From a bacterium (lineage in GTDB: Bacteria; Patescibacteriota; Minisyncoccia; Minisyncoccales; CG1-02-41-26): a stretch of 14,714 nt of DNA. Shown here in pieces: positions 1 through 8,809 of the stretch. Position 1 is the stretch's first letter, and each line of letters begins with the position of its first letter. Location: the NCBI GenBank assembly GCA_021163625.1, contig JAGGTS010000046.1:1-14714 (forward strand), given 5' to 3'. The translations under genes were made by a program, and so were the position numbers. A model generated the notes under the pieces. That model was not told where the DNA came from and made no database searches. It saw only the letters and a list, made by a program, of their open reading frames with translations.

Positions 1-459
1 GGGATTGCGGTTTCTGGAAATTACGCCTATTTGGCGGACGGCCATTCAGGAGTGCATATTATTAACATAACAACATCAACAAGCCCTTCTTTGGAATCAA
101 TATTTGACACTGGCAATGCCCAGCAGGTGGTTGTTTCGGGAAATTATATGTATGTTGCCGACCACGCAGGAGGAGTAGAAATTGTTGATATAACCGAGGC
201 GGCAAACCCGACAGAAGTTGGCGCTTGGGGAGCGCCGGAAGGATACGCGGCAATGGATGTTGCTATAAGCGGAAATTACTTGTATGTGGCAAACTACGGA
301 GCAGGAATCTACCGGCTGGATGTGACAACGCCAAGTTCGCCAAGCTTGGTTGCAAGTTCAACAACAGCCGGCTCTGCTTTGGGGGTGGCAGTTGACGCAA
401 ACAATGTTTATGTTGCCGATTACAGCCAAGGGCTGGCAATATATACGCCGCAATATGTA
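1..459 (+). repeat. LVIVD propeller repeats, first block
   Basis: About four consecutive repeats of roughly 40 residues are encoded, each with a GNYxYVAD-like strand, a Gly-Gly turn and an IVDIT-like strand followed by an NP or SPS turn. The first visible repeat begins at the left edge, so the block continues outside the window. The family (LVIVD repeats) forms beta-propeller-like folds in secreted proteins. Confidence 0.75.
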
Positions 460-3400
460 TTTAATTACGCAAATACTGTCCAGTCTTTAACTTTGGATTC
501 TGTTTCCCAAGACATTGTCCAGCTTACTTTTTATGCAACAGATACAGTCCCGACAAGCACAAGCCTTTCCTACCAATTTACAGTTGACGGAGGAACAACT
601 TGGCTTAACGCCACCAGCGGAAATACATACATACTGGACACGCCGGGCTCTGATTTGCGCTGGAGGGCAGATTTAAGCGTTAATTACAGCAGTTATGTGG
701 AAACAGACCAAGGACCCTGCCCAAGGCCGACGCCAGTAATAGACCAAGTTTCTTTTAACAAATATTATTATTACGAAGCGACATTTGATTCTGGAAACGC
801 CCAAAACACGGCTGTTTTGGGAAATTATATGTATGTTGCAGACTACGCGGGCGGGCTTGAAATTGTTGACATCTCCGATGCGGCAAACCCGACAGAAGTA
901 GGCGCCTGGGGCGCGCCGGAAGGGCACGCGGCAATGGATGTTGCCGTTGGCACAGAAGCGTCAAGCACATACGCTTACCTTGCCTATTACGGCGGAGGGG
1001 TGAGAAAAATTGATGTAACAACATCAACAAGCCCGAATGAAATTGCAAGCTCAACAGAAGCAACCTCTGCGCAGGCAATATTTTTAAGCGGCGACTATGT
1101 TTATGTTGCTGATTACAGCCAAGGGATAAAAATTTTTGACAAAGCAACCCTTTCTTTAATAAACAGCGGCAACAGCCTTTCAGCTGATATCAATAAAGCG
1201 CGCGACATTTATGTTTCTGGAAATTACGCTTATATTGCGGACGAATCAGACGGAGTAAAGGTTGTTAATGTCGCAACCTCGTCAGCGCCAACTTTGGCGG
1301 CAACAATTTCAGTACCAAACGCCATAGGCTTAACTGTTTCCGGGAATTACTTATATGTAGCCGACTGCACAAACGGCTTATATGTTTATGATATTTCAAA
1401 TCCAGCAAGCCCAAGCCTGGCAGACACATACTCTTCTGCTTCTACGGTTGACGCTTATTACGGAGTGGCAGTGGGCGACAACCTTGCCCTTGTGGCAAAC
1501 GACACAAAAGAAATTGAAGTTTTAGACGCTTCTGACCCGACAAACCTTGTTTATAAAGGAAGCATACAAACATCAGCAACAACTACGGCAAGAGGAATTA
1601 TCTATTACGGAGGCTATGCCTTTTTGTCAGACGGAACAGCAGGCGTAAGGATTATCAGCCCGTCGGGAGTAGCCGTGCCGGGAATTGATTATTTAGCATT
1701 GGTTTCCTCGCCGTTTAACACGGGAGACCCTGCCAATGTTTTAAGCAAAATAAGCTGGACAGAAACGCTAAACAGCGGAGATGTCAAATTTCAAGTAAGG
1801 ACAGCGCCGGACAATAACGGCCAGCCGGGAACCTGGTCGCCTTGGTGCGGGCCGGACAACGGAGACCCAAACAAATACGCAACAACCACATATTTTACCG
1901 ACCCAAGCGGAGGGGAAACAATTGAAGAGGAATTTTCAGACTCAACAAACGACCAATGGATACAATACAAGCTTTATATCAGCAATACACCGACAAACCC
2001 GCCAGTAGTGGACAATGTAACAATGACTTTTATTATCAACACGCCGCCTGACTTTAACCCTGATTACCCAAGCGCTGGAGACGGCGGCGTTTACGCTGTC
2101 CAAAACGCAGACGGCTCGGTGACTATCCAATATTCAGTGGAAGACACCGACTCGAACAGCGGAACAGTAACCCCTTCTTTCCAGTATTGGACAGGGTCTT
2201 CGTGGGCAGACTGCGTGACAATGGATACAGGCGATACAGACCCAAAAGCGGTATCAACTTCAAGCTATACTGCCTATACTGCCCATTGGTATCCAAAAAC
2301 CGACTTTCCGGGCCATTATCTAACAGACGCGAAAATTAAGGTAACAGTTGACGACGGCCAGCCGGTTAACAATACGGCAAGCCAGGAATCTGCCACTTTT
2401 GAGCTTGACACAGAAGACCCGGTTGGGACAATCAGCATTGACGCCTCAACCCAATACGGAAACAACCCTTCAACTATCCATATTTCAGCTGATGACGACA
2501 CAATGGAGCCGGGCAGCAAGGGATATATGCGCTTTTCAACTTCAAGCGACTTTACCGGAATTGACTGGCAAGCATATACAGCCACTTCTTCAATAATGCT
2601 GGAAAGCAGCACTACTACTTTGTATTGGCAGATAAAAGACAGCTATGGGAATATGGATTCGGGGAGCGAGCAAATACCTGCCCAGCCGCAAGGGCTGATT
2701 GTCCAAGACACTTCCAATGTCAATTTGTCGCCGCCAACATACAATTTGTTTACAAACTGGGGAGTTATAGACGACCCGCCGTCGGCAAATTTTGAGCGCT
2801 ATAACATAATGAGGGCAACAAGCAGCGACGAAGCAGCTTTTGTTATTGTCGGAACAACAACCCAAGGGGACAAATCATTAAATTATTACAATGACAGCGG
2901 GGTTGAAGCAAACCAGTCATATTATTACGAAGTAACAGCCCAAGACGAGCATGGGAATATTTCATTCCGTTCAAGCCAGGTTTGGGGCATTCCAGACGGC
3001 ACCCAAGACGCCGGCGAAGGCGGAGGCGGAGGCGATACCGCTCCGCCGACAATAAGCGATATTGCCACTTCCAGCGTTTATACTGCCCAGGCAACTATTA
3101 CCTGGACGACAGACGAGCTTGCAGACGAGGAGGTTGATTACACGCCGTCAACATCAACGCCGGATTCATACATATACAGCCAGCATATTGCCAGCTACGC
3201 GACATCACACGCAGTCACGATTACCGACCTTAACCCTTCAACAGAATACCATTTCATTGTCAGGTCGGTTGATCCTTCCGGAAATGTGGCTACCAGTTCT
3301 GACTATTCTTTTGTTACCGCCGCAGGGCCGAAGATATCAAGTGTTTCTGTCCAGTCTGTGTACAACAACCAGGCAACAATTTTCTGGCTGACTGATGTCA

Positions 3401-6400
3401 GCGCTGATTCCCATGTTGAAATATCAACAAGCTCTGATATGGCCGGTTCTGTCACCTATGGTTCGTCAGACCTTGTAACAACGGCAGATACGCAAGGATA
3501 TTACGAACATTCCGTGACAGTAACAGGGCTTTTGCAAGGAACCCGCTATTATTATTATGTAAAATCAAAAGACAGCCTCGGGCAGGAAACAATAGACAAC
3601 AACGCGAGCGATTATTACACATTCAGGACAACAGCAGATACCCAGCCGCCGGTCATATCGCAGGTTTCAGCAGTAACAACGGCCTATACGGCAACTATTA
3701 CCTGGACAACAGACGAGCTTGCAAATTCAAGGGTGGAATACGGGCTTACAGATTCTTACGGAAGCGCCGTCGACTCTAGCACTTATACTATCCAGCATGT
3801 CATCCGGCTGACAGAACTGACAGAAAAAGCAACCTACCATTACAGAATAATATCAGAGGATATGAACGGCAATGAGACAATAAGCATTGACAGGACATTT
3901 GTCCCTGTCAGGGAAGCCGACCATACGCCGCCAGAAATAACATCGGTAACAGCGCCGACTTCAACCATATTTACAACCCAGGCAACCATTACCTGGACAA
4001 CAGACGAGCTTGCAAACGCCTTGGTTGTCTACTCTACTTCTTCTGATTTTTCAGCCACTTCAAGCGCAAGCAATGACGCTATGGTTACTGACCAGCGGGT
4101 TGTTTTAACAGGCCTTACGCCAACAACCACTTATTATTACAAAGTCTATTCAACGGATTTTTCCGAAAATACGGCAGTTTCAGACGATAATTATTCTTTT
4201 ACGACAAAGCCCGGGCCGGTTATATCAAATGTCATTGTTTCAGAGGTTGAAAACCAAAGAGCAACAATAGAATGGATTACTGACATTGACTCAACCTCAA
4301 CAGTTATTTACAGTTCCTCGCCAAATTTAGAAAACCCGATGCAGGAAACAGACAATACTTTTGTTGCCAACCACTCGGTATTGCTAACCGGGCTTTCAGC
4401 AAACACAATATATTACTTTTATGTAAAATCAACTGATTCTTCCGGAAATACGGCAACGGACAATAACGCAGAAGACTATTATTATTTCACAACGGCAAAC
4501 GACCAAGTGCCGCCGGTTATATCTTCGGTAAACGCTGTTTCAACCGTTTCAACAGTAACAATCACCTGGGAAACTGACGAGCTTTCAACTTCGCAGGTGG
4601 AATACGGGACAACCTCAAGCTATACGGCTTCAACAACCAAAGACAGCACTTTAACCATCCAGCATGTTGTTACAATCAGCCAAGACCACGAGTTTGAAGC
4701 AGGAATTGAATACCATTACAGGGTAAAAAGCACTGACGCAAACGGCAACTCGGCTACAAGCACGGATTACACATTTACTTTCCAAACAAAAGCAGACACA
4801 ACCGCCCCAACCATTTCAGATGTTGGCGTTGTTTCAACAAGCGTTAGCGGAGCAACTATTGCCTGGACAACGGATGAAGCGGCAAATTCTTTAGTTGGCT
4901 ACGGACAGACGACTTCAACTATGAATTTAATCGCGGGACAAAACAATGATTCAACAACTACCCATTCGGTAACAATAAGCGGGCTTGAGCCAAATATCAC
5001 TTATTATTTCTATGTCCAGAGCACGGACAACAGCGGAAATGTGGCAACTGACAATAACGGAGGGAATTATTACACCTTTACAACCGCCAAAGACACGACC
5101 GCTCCAACCATTTCAAATGTCCAAGTTGAAACAGTAAGCGACACTAAGGCAACAATCAGCTGGCAAACAAACGAGCTTTCAACCTCGCAGGTAGAATACG
5201 GAGCCACAGATTCTTATGGAGAAACAACAGAAGAAAATGCCACTTTAACTTATGTCCATTCAGCAACGATTACAGGGCTTACGAAACAAACAACATACCA
5301 TTTCAGGGTAATATCAAAAGACAATTCAGAAAACACAGCCCAGTCTGGCGATTATACTTTTACAACCACTGATGTCCCCGGCGGAACCGCAGAAAAGAAG
5401 GCCGGCGGAGGAGGAATTTTAATTGTTGAGAAAACGCCTCCTGTGTCTGAAATGCTAAAGAAAGTAGAAAAAGAATTAAAAGGAAAAGTGGATAAAATGA
5501 CCGCAGAACAATTCTTTGGCAGTCTGGTGAACATATCAAAACAAATAGGAAGAGAAAAAACATTTGAATATCTGACTTCCGCCTTAAATGAAATATCGTC
5601 GCAGTTCCCTGCTCCGGTAATATCAGGCGAGCAATACCAGGTAGGCTCGGACAGCGTTGTTGTCAAATGGAATACTGATGTAAAAGCAAACTCTCTGGTA
5701 GCTTATGTTAAAAAAGAAGACTACGACCCCAACGCAAAAGAGCCTTATTCAGGATTGGCAGGTTATCCTAACGAAGCGGTAATAAACCATACAGTAATTA
5801 TCCACGACCTGTATCCAGACACGGATTATTATTTGCAGATACGCTCAAAGTCAGATGTCACAAGAACGGCAAAATCAACCCAATTTGCAATTAAAACAAA
5901 AGCGCAAATGCCGCAAATCAGCGAATGGTCAGTAAAAGACATTACTGAAAGAGGGGCAACCTTTGTTTGGAAAACAAGCATCCCGACTGATTCAAGGCTA
6001 ACTTTTACTCCATACATCAACGGAAAGCTTGCCCCAGACCAAACGAAAATAATTAAAAAGGAAGAAACAAATATTTTCCACCAAATAACAGTTGACGATT
6101 TGCTTTCCGGGTTAAGCTACCAAGTTGAACTTTCAGGAAAAACCATCCAAGGGACAATAATACATACAACTTTGCCAATATTTAACACTACTGAAGACAA
6201 ATTCCCTCCGAAAATAAGCCAAGTAAGGAATGACACTGCCATCTCTCCAAGAGGAGACAGGGTGCAGACAATTATTTCCTGGCTGACCGACGAGCCTGCT
6301 ACTTCAAAAGTATATTACCAGCAAGGAATAAGCTTAAAGCCGGGGGCAATGCAGTCAACTCCTTTGAACAAAAGCTTGGAAAGAAGGCACATCGTAATTA

Positions 6401-6582
6401 TTACCAGCTTTAAGCCGGGAGCAGTCTACCGGTTCAGGGTGGAATCAATTGACGGAGCGGGCAATAAAACCGTTTCAAACGACTACACTCTTTTAACTCC
6501 GCAGAGAAGAGAAACAATTCTCCAAATCATTATGAAGAATTTTGAGCAGACATTCGGCTGGGTTAAAAAATTTAGGAGATAA
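1..6582 (+). CDS. Giant LVIVD-repeat / fibronectin III surface protein (5' partial)
   Basis: The reading frame is open from base 1 to a TAA at 6580-6582, giving at least 2193 residues; the true start and any signal peptide lie left of the window. Numbering from base 1, residues 1-152 and about 260-558 are LVIVD-type beta-propeller repeats (recurring GNYxYVAD...G..I.D pattern). They are separated by an insert at 153-258. Residues 561-894 look like Ig-like domains, and 894-1000 is a fibronectin III-like domain. A Gly-rich linker follows, then eight FnIII domains at 1012-1790 with WTTDE cores and YYxxVxSxDxxGN ends. A mostly helical linker occupies about 1791-1870, then three more FnIII domains and a basic tail ending GWVKKFRR. 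There is no LPXTG sorting signal and no enzyme motif. Such proteins are typical secreted or surface proteins of CPR bacteria; a role in adhesion or host contact is inference. GC content is visibly higher than in the next gene. Confidence 0.9.
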   Translation, partial: GIAVSGNYAYLADGHSGVHIINITTSTSPSLESIFDTGNAQQVVVSGNYMYVADHAGGVEIVDITEAANPTEVGAWGAPEGYAAMDVAISGNYLYVANYGAGIYRLDVTTPSSPSLVASSTTAGSALGVAVDANNVYVADYSQGLAIYTPQYVFNYANTVQSLTLDSVSQDIVQLTFYATDTVPTSTSLSYQFTVDGGTTWLNATSGNTYILDTPGSDLRWRADLSVNYSSYVETDQGPCPRPTPVIDQVSFNKYYYYEATFDSGNAQNTAVLGNYMYVADYAGGLEIVDISDAANPTEVGAWGAPEGHAAMDVAVGTEASSTYAYLAYYGGGVRKIDVTTSTSPNEIASSTEATSAQAIFLSGDYVYVADYSQGIKIFDKATLSLINSGNSLSADINKARDIYVSGNYAYIADESDGVKVVNVATSSAPTLAATISVPNAIGLTVSGNYLYVADCTNGLYVYDISNPASPSLADTYSSASTVDAYYGVAVGDNLALVANDTKEIEVLDASDPTNLVYKGSIQTSATTTARGIIYYGGYAFLSDGTAGVRIISPSGVAVPGIDYLALVSSPFNTGDPANVLSKISWTETLNSGDVKFQVRTAPDNNGQPGTWSPWCGPDNGDPNKYATTTYFTDPSGGETIEEEFSDSTNDQWIQYKLYISNTPTNPPVVDNVTMTFIINTPPDFNPDYPSAGDGGVYAVQNADGSVTIQYSVEDTDSNSGTVTPSFQYWTGSSWADCVTMDTGDTDPKAVSTSSYTAYTAHWYPKTDFPGHYLTDAKIKVTVDDGQPVNNTASQESATFELDTEDPVGTISIDASTQYGNNPSTIHISADDDTMEPGSKGYMRFSTSSDFTGIDWQAYTATSSIMLESSTTTLYWQIKDSYGNMDSGSEQIPAQPQGLIVQDTSNVNLSPPTYNLFTNWGVIDDPPSANFERYNIMRATSSDEAAFVIVGTTTQGDKSLNYYNDSGVEANQSYYYEVTAQDEHGNISFRSSQVWGIPDGTQDAGEGGGGGDTAPPTISDIATSSVYTAQATITWTTDELADEEVDYTPSTSTPDSYIYSQHIASYATSHAVTITDLNPSTEYHFIVRSVDPSGNVATSSDYSFVTAAGPKISSVSVQSVYNNQATIFWLTDVSADSHVEISTSSDMAGSVTYGSSDLVTTADTQGYYEHSVTVTGLLQGTRYYYYVKSKDSLGQETIDNNASDYYTFRTTADTQPPVISQVSAVTTAYTATITWTTDELANSRVEYGLTDSYGSAVDSSTYTIQHVIRLTELTEKATYHYRIISEDMNGNETISIDRTFVPVREADHTPPEITSVTAPTSTIFTTQATITWTTDELANALVVYSTSSDFSATSSASNDAMVTDQRVVLTGLTPTTTYYYKVYSTDFSENTAVSDDNYSFTTKPGPVISNVIVSEVENQRATIEWITDIDSTSTVIYSSSPNLENPMQETDNTFVANHSVLLTGLSANTIYYFYVKSTDSSGNTATDNNAEDYYYFTTANDQVPPVISSVNAVSTVSTVTITWETDELSTSQVEYGTTSSYTASTTKDSTLTIQHVVTISQDHEFEAGIEYHYRVKSTDANGNSATSTDYTFTFQTKADTTAPTISDVGVVSTSVSGATIAWTTDEAANSLVGYGQTTSTMNLIAGQNNDSTTTHSVTISGLEPNITYYFYVQSTDNSGNVATDNNGGNYYTFTTAKDTTAPTISNVQVETVSDTKATISWQTNELSTSQVEYGATDSYGETTEENATLTYVHSATITGLTKQTTYHFRVISKDNSENTAQSGDYTFTTTDVPGGTAEKKAGGGGILIVEKTPPVSEMLKKVEKELKGKVDKMTAEQFFGSLVNISKQIGREKTFEYLTSALNEISSQFPAPVISGEQYQVGSDSVVVKWNTDVKANSLVAYVKKEDYDPNAKEPYSGLAGYPNEAVINHTVIIHDLYPDTDYYLQIRSKSDVTRTAKSTQFAIKTKAQMPQISEWSVKDITERGATFVWKTSIPTDSRLTFTPYINGKLAPDQTKIIKKEETNIFHQITVDDLLSGLSYQVELSGKTIQGTIIHTTLPIFNTTEDKFPPKISQVRNDTAISPRGDRVQTIISWLTDEPATSKVYYQQGISLKPGAMQSTPLNKSLERRHIVIITSFKPGAVYRFRVESIDGAGNKTVSNDYTLLTPQRRETILQIIMKNFEQTFGWVKKFRR
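778..1674 (+). repeat. LVIVD propeller repeats, second block
   Basis: About seven LVIVD-like repeats cover residues 260-558. The beginning is a close copy of part of the first block: codons from 106-264 and 787-945 align without gaps at an offset of 681 bp, with 43 of 53 residues identical. The similarity continues more weakly to the VADYSQG motif found in both blocks. Seven repeats would suit a closed propeller, but the count is by eye. Confidence 0.7.
3036..6510 (+). repeat. Tandem fibronectin III domain array (eight plus three)
   Basis: Eight domains of about 93-103 residues begin near bases 3036, 3325, 3634, 3916, 4210, 4498, 4792 and 5089. After a helical linker, three more begin near 5610, 5908 and 6203. 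Each starts with a (P)PxIS-like segment, has an ATITWTTDE-like central strand, a GLxPxTxYxY segment and a TxDxSGN...YxFTT end. By sequence type the first eight fall into the order A-B-C, A-B-C, B-C. Type B domains start GPxIS or end DNN...YYxFTT; type C domains carry VEYG and a T(I/Y)xH segment. Confidence 0.85.
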
Positions 6583-6613
6583 AATAAAAACTGAGCAGGC
6601 CGCAGTTTAGTTT

Positions 6614-8098
6614 ATGAAAAAAATATACAGGAATATCCTTTTGTTTTCGCTTATGGCCATTTTCGTTCTGCTTGGCTATTTTTTTATTTTAAAAGCTTGG
6701 GGGCTGAAAATTAATTTAAAAACAGGAAATTTTATTAAAACGGGCGGAATTTACATAAATGTTTTAAACAAAAACGCAAAAATATTCCTGAACGAGAAAC
6801 CCATAAAAAGCGATTCGTTTTTTGCAAATAAATTTTTTATTAAAAATCTCATTCCAAAAAAATATCAACTAAAAGCAAAAGCTGACGGCTACTTTAGCTG
6901 GAGCAAAGAATTAAAAGTCAAGCAAGGGAAAGTAACCCGAGCAAAAAATATAATTTTATTCAAAAAAAACCAAAAGTTTAACGCTGTTTTGAGCAATGTA
7001 AAAAAAATTATAATTTCAAAAGACAATAAAAATTTCCTTGCGGAAAAAGAAGGCAAGAACTGGGAATGGCTTATTTTCAACCCGGAAACAAAAAATAAAG
7101 AAAAAATTGTATCTTTTAACGATTTGGAAAAAGGATATGGCACATCTTTGGCTGATTTTGGCAACGGTTTAGAGCTGCTTGACTGGGACCAGACAGAAGG
7201 GCAAATACTTTTTAAAAATAGCAGCAGCGCCTGCAATGGCAACCCTTGCAACAAAGACAGGTATTTGCTTGTTGACTTTAAATCAGGCGAAAACATTAAA
7301 ATATTTGAATTTAAGGGAAATAAAGACATTGAAAAAATATGCCAAAATCCCCTAAACAGAGATGAAATTTTAGAGCTTATTGGCGGCAATCTTTTTAAGA
7401 AATCTAAAACAGAAGATTTTATAAAGGAGAAAGAACTAACTTTGCCGGACGATTTTTCGGATAGCAGAAAAATCGCCTTTTTTAAAGAAAAAAACAATAT
7501 AAATAAAAAAGGAGTAATTTTTATTCCGCAAATTGTAAGTTTCTACAAAAAAGCGGGAACTTTGTTTTACCTAAACGCTTCCGGCTTTATTATAAAATTA
7601 GATAAAAACGGCAAAAATACGATAAATAAAGTTCCATTGGAACAAGGCAAAGTAAAAAGTTTTAAGGTTTATGAGCTTGGAAAAGAAGTATTTTTATCCT
7701 CAAAAAGCCTGCTTTATGAATTGGATAAAAACAAGGGGCTTTTTAAGGAAATATCAAACAATTTTAAGGAAATGGCTGTTTCGCCCGACCAGACAAAAGC
7801 AGTTTTAATTAAAGGAAGAGAAATATGGATTTTCGATTCCAGCAACGCCAACAAAAAGTTTACATTTCTTGTAAGGTTTTCCAAGCCGTACGGCTGTATA
7901 GCTTGGATAAGCCCAAAATATATAATTTTCACAATCGGCAATGATATAAAAATAAGCGAGACAGACAAACGCGGTTTGCTAAACATCATAACCATAGCAA
8001 GCTTTGAAAAACCAAAGATATTTTTCAGCAATTATGACAAAAAAGTTTACGTTTTAAGCAACGGGCTGCTGTTTGCTTCTGAAAAGCTAATCCCCTAA
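6614..8098 (+). CDS. Membrane-anchored PEGA-domain protein with propeller-like C-terminal part
   Basis: The 494-residue product begins with a short basic segment (MKKIYRN) and one hydrophobic helix at about residues 8-26, which should act as an uncleaved anchor with the rest outside the cytoplasm. Residues about 45-117 fit a PEGA domain: a short beta domain with a conserved YxLKAKADGY-like strand, here after an NGY/IYINV-type entry. The remainder has repeated beta segments such as LLDWDQTEGQILF and MAVSPDQTKAVLI, suggesting a WD40/TolB-like propeller. It is Lys/Ile/Phe-rich and AT-rich. It starts 31 bp after the giant repeat gene on the same strand, so the two are probably co-transcribed, and a shared cell-surface role is likely. 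PEGA proteins with this plan are common in CPR genomes; no enzymatic residues are evident. The ATG at 6614 has no clear Shine-Dalgarno motif. Confidence 0.8.
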   Translation: MKKIYRNILLFSLMAIFVLLGYFFILKAWGLKINLKTGNFIKTGGIYINVLNKNAKIFLNEKPIKSDSFFANKFFIKNLIPKKYQLKAKADGYFSWSKELKVKQGKVTRAKNIILFKKNQKFNAVLSNVKKIIISKDNKNFLAEKEGKNWEWLIFNPETKNKEKIVSFNDLEKGYGTSLADFGNGLELLDWDQTEGQILFKNSSSACNGNPCNKDRYLLVDFKSGENIKIFEFKGNKDIEKICQNPLNRDEILELIGGNLFKKSKTEDFIKEKELTLPDDFSDSRKIAFFKEKNNINKKGVIFIPQIVSFYKKAGTLFYLNASGFIIKLDKNGKNTINKVPLEQGKVKSFKVYELGKEVFLSSKSLLYELDKNKGLFKEISNNFKEMAVSPDQTKAVLIKGREIWIFDSSNANKKFTFLVRFSKPYGCIAWISPKYIIFTIGNDIKISETDKRGLLNIITIASFEKPKIFFSNYDKKVYVLSNGLLFASEKLIP

Positions 8099-8172
8099 CA
8101 CTCCCTACCTTGCGTTTTAAGGCTTTAGAGGGCGCAAACAATGCAAAATTGCCGTTTGTTTTGGAAGAAAAT
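8099..8172. other. Short spacer between convergent genes
   Basis: This 74-bp spacer separates the 3' ends of the PEGA gene (+) and the glycosylase gene (-). A bidirectional terminator would be expected here. Only weak inverted repeats are visible (for example CAAAC at 8134-8138 with GTTTG at 8154-8158) followed by TTTT on the + strand, so no terminator is called with confidence. Confidence 0.3.
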
Positions 8173-8772
8173 TTATTTCTTGGAAACAGCAGGGCTTGAT
8201 TTTAAATAAAACCGCCATAGTTTGTCTTTCCATTCTTTTGCATAGTCAATGCCAATCCTTTTAGCAGCGACAATTTGGCGCTTATCTATTTTTGCGTATG
8301 CCTTTGGCGGCTCGGCAACCCAGATATCCCTGCTTTGGGAAAGGTCTTTGGCGTAGAACGAACTGTCAAGCTTCAGCCATTTACACAATTTTCCCGGCCC
8401 GCTTGCAATTCTTATATCTTTTTCTTCTGTTATCGGCTCTAAGGCGCGGATTAAAACACACTCGGGCCTGCCGGCAGAAGATGTGACGATATTCAACTGC
8501 CAATACATCCCGTAGACCAGATAAATATAAATATATCCCCCTTGGGCATATTCTATTATATTCCGCTTGCTTATTCTCCAATTAAAAGAATGGGCCGCCT
8601 TGTCTTGCGGCCCTATGTATGCTTCGGTTTCAACTATCCTGCCAATTAACAATTTCTTGTTTATTTTTCTGACAAGGTATTTCCCTAAAAGTTCTTTTGA
8701 AACTTTGATAGTTGGCTTTTGATAAAATTCCCTTTCAAGCCTTTTGCCAACAAGCAAAGCAATTTTTTCCAT
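8173..8772 (-). CDS. mpg: 3-methyladenine DNA glycosylase, AAG/MPG family
   Basis: The 199-residue product matches the alkyladenine DNA glycosylase family, which removes alkylated purines such as 3-methyladenine in base excision repair. The VETEAY motif and the YIYLVYGMYW motif are both present. By position against the human enzyme as I remember it, the key residues are all kept: catalytic Glu50, Tyr52, His61, Tyr84, the intercalating Tyr87, Asn94 and Arg109. The GPGKLC segment and the C-terminal RFYL...VS end are also present, so the protein appears full length and active. The ATG at 8770-8772 is used; the family core FYxxPT begins at residue 16. It lies 37 bp downstream of a Cas4-like nuclease on the same strand and converges with the PEGA gene. 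No Shine-Dalgarno motif is seen; co-transcription with the nuclease is likely. Confidence 0.92.
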   Translation of the reverse strand: MEKIALLVGKRLEREFYQKPTIKVSKELLGKYLVRKINKKLLIGRIVETEAYIGPQDKAAHSFNWRISKRNIIEYAQGGYIYIYLVYGMYWQLNIVTSSAGRPECVLIRALEPITEEKDIRIASGPGKLCKWLKLDSSFYAKDLSQSRDIWVAEPPKAYAKIDKRQIVAAKRIGIDYAKEWKDKLWRFYLKSSPAVSKK

Positions 8773-8809
8773 ATTTGCGGCTTAAAATATTTTTTAAAGG
8801 AAAGGGGCG

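Noticed and set aside
755..1147. 130-codon open frame on the - strand within the giant gene
   Set aside because: It is a shadow of the repeat-coding sequence, with Leu/Arg/Pro-rich composition and no motifs.
3036..5370. FnIII array as a tandem DNA repeat of satellite type
   Set aside because: The units are diverged protein domains with conserved frame and differing codons, not near-identical DNA copies.
6889..7497. 202-codon open frame on the - strand
   Set aside because: It lies wholly inside the PEGA gene; its Ser/Phe/Leu-rich product is the complement of AT- and Lys-rich coding sequence.
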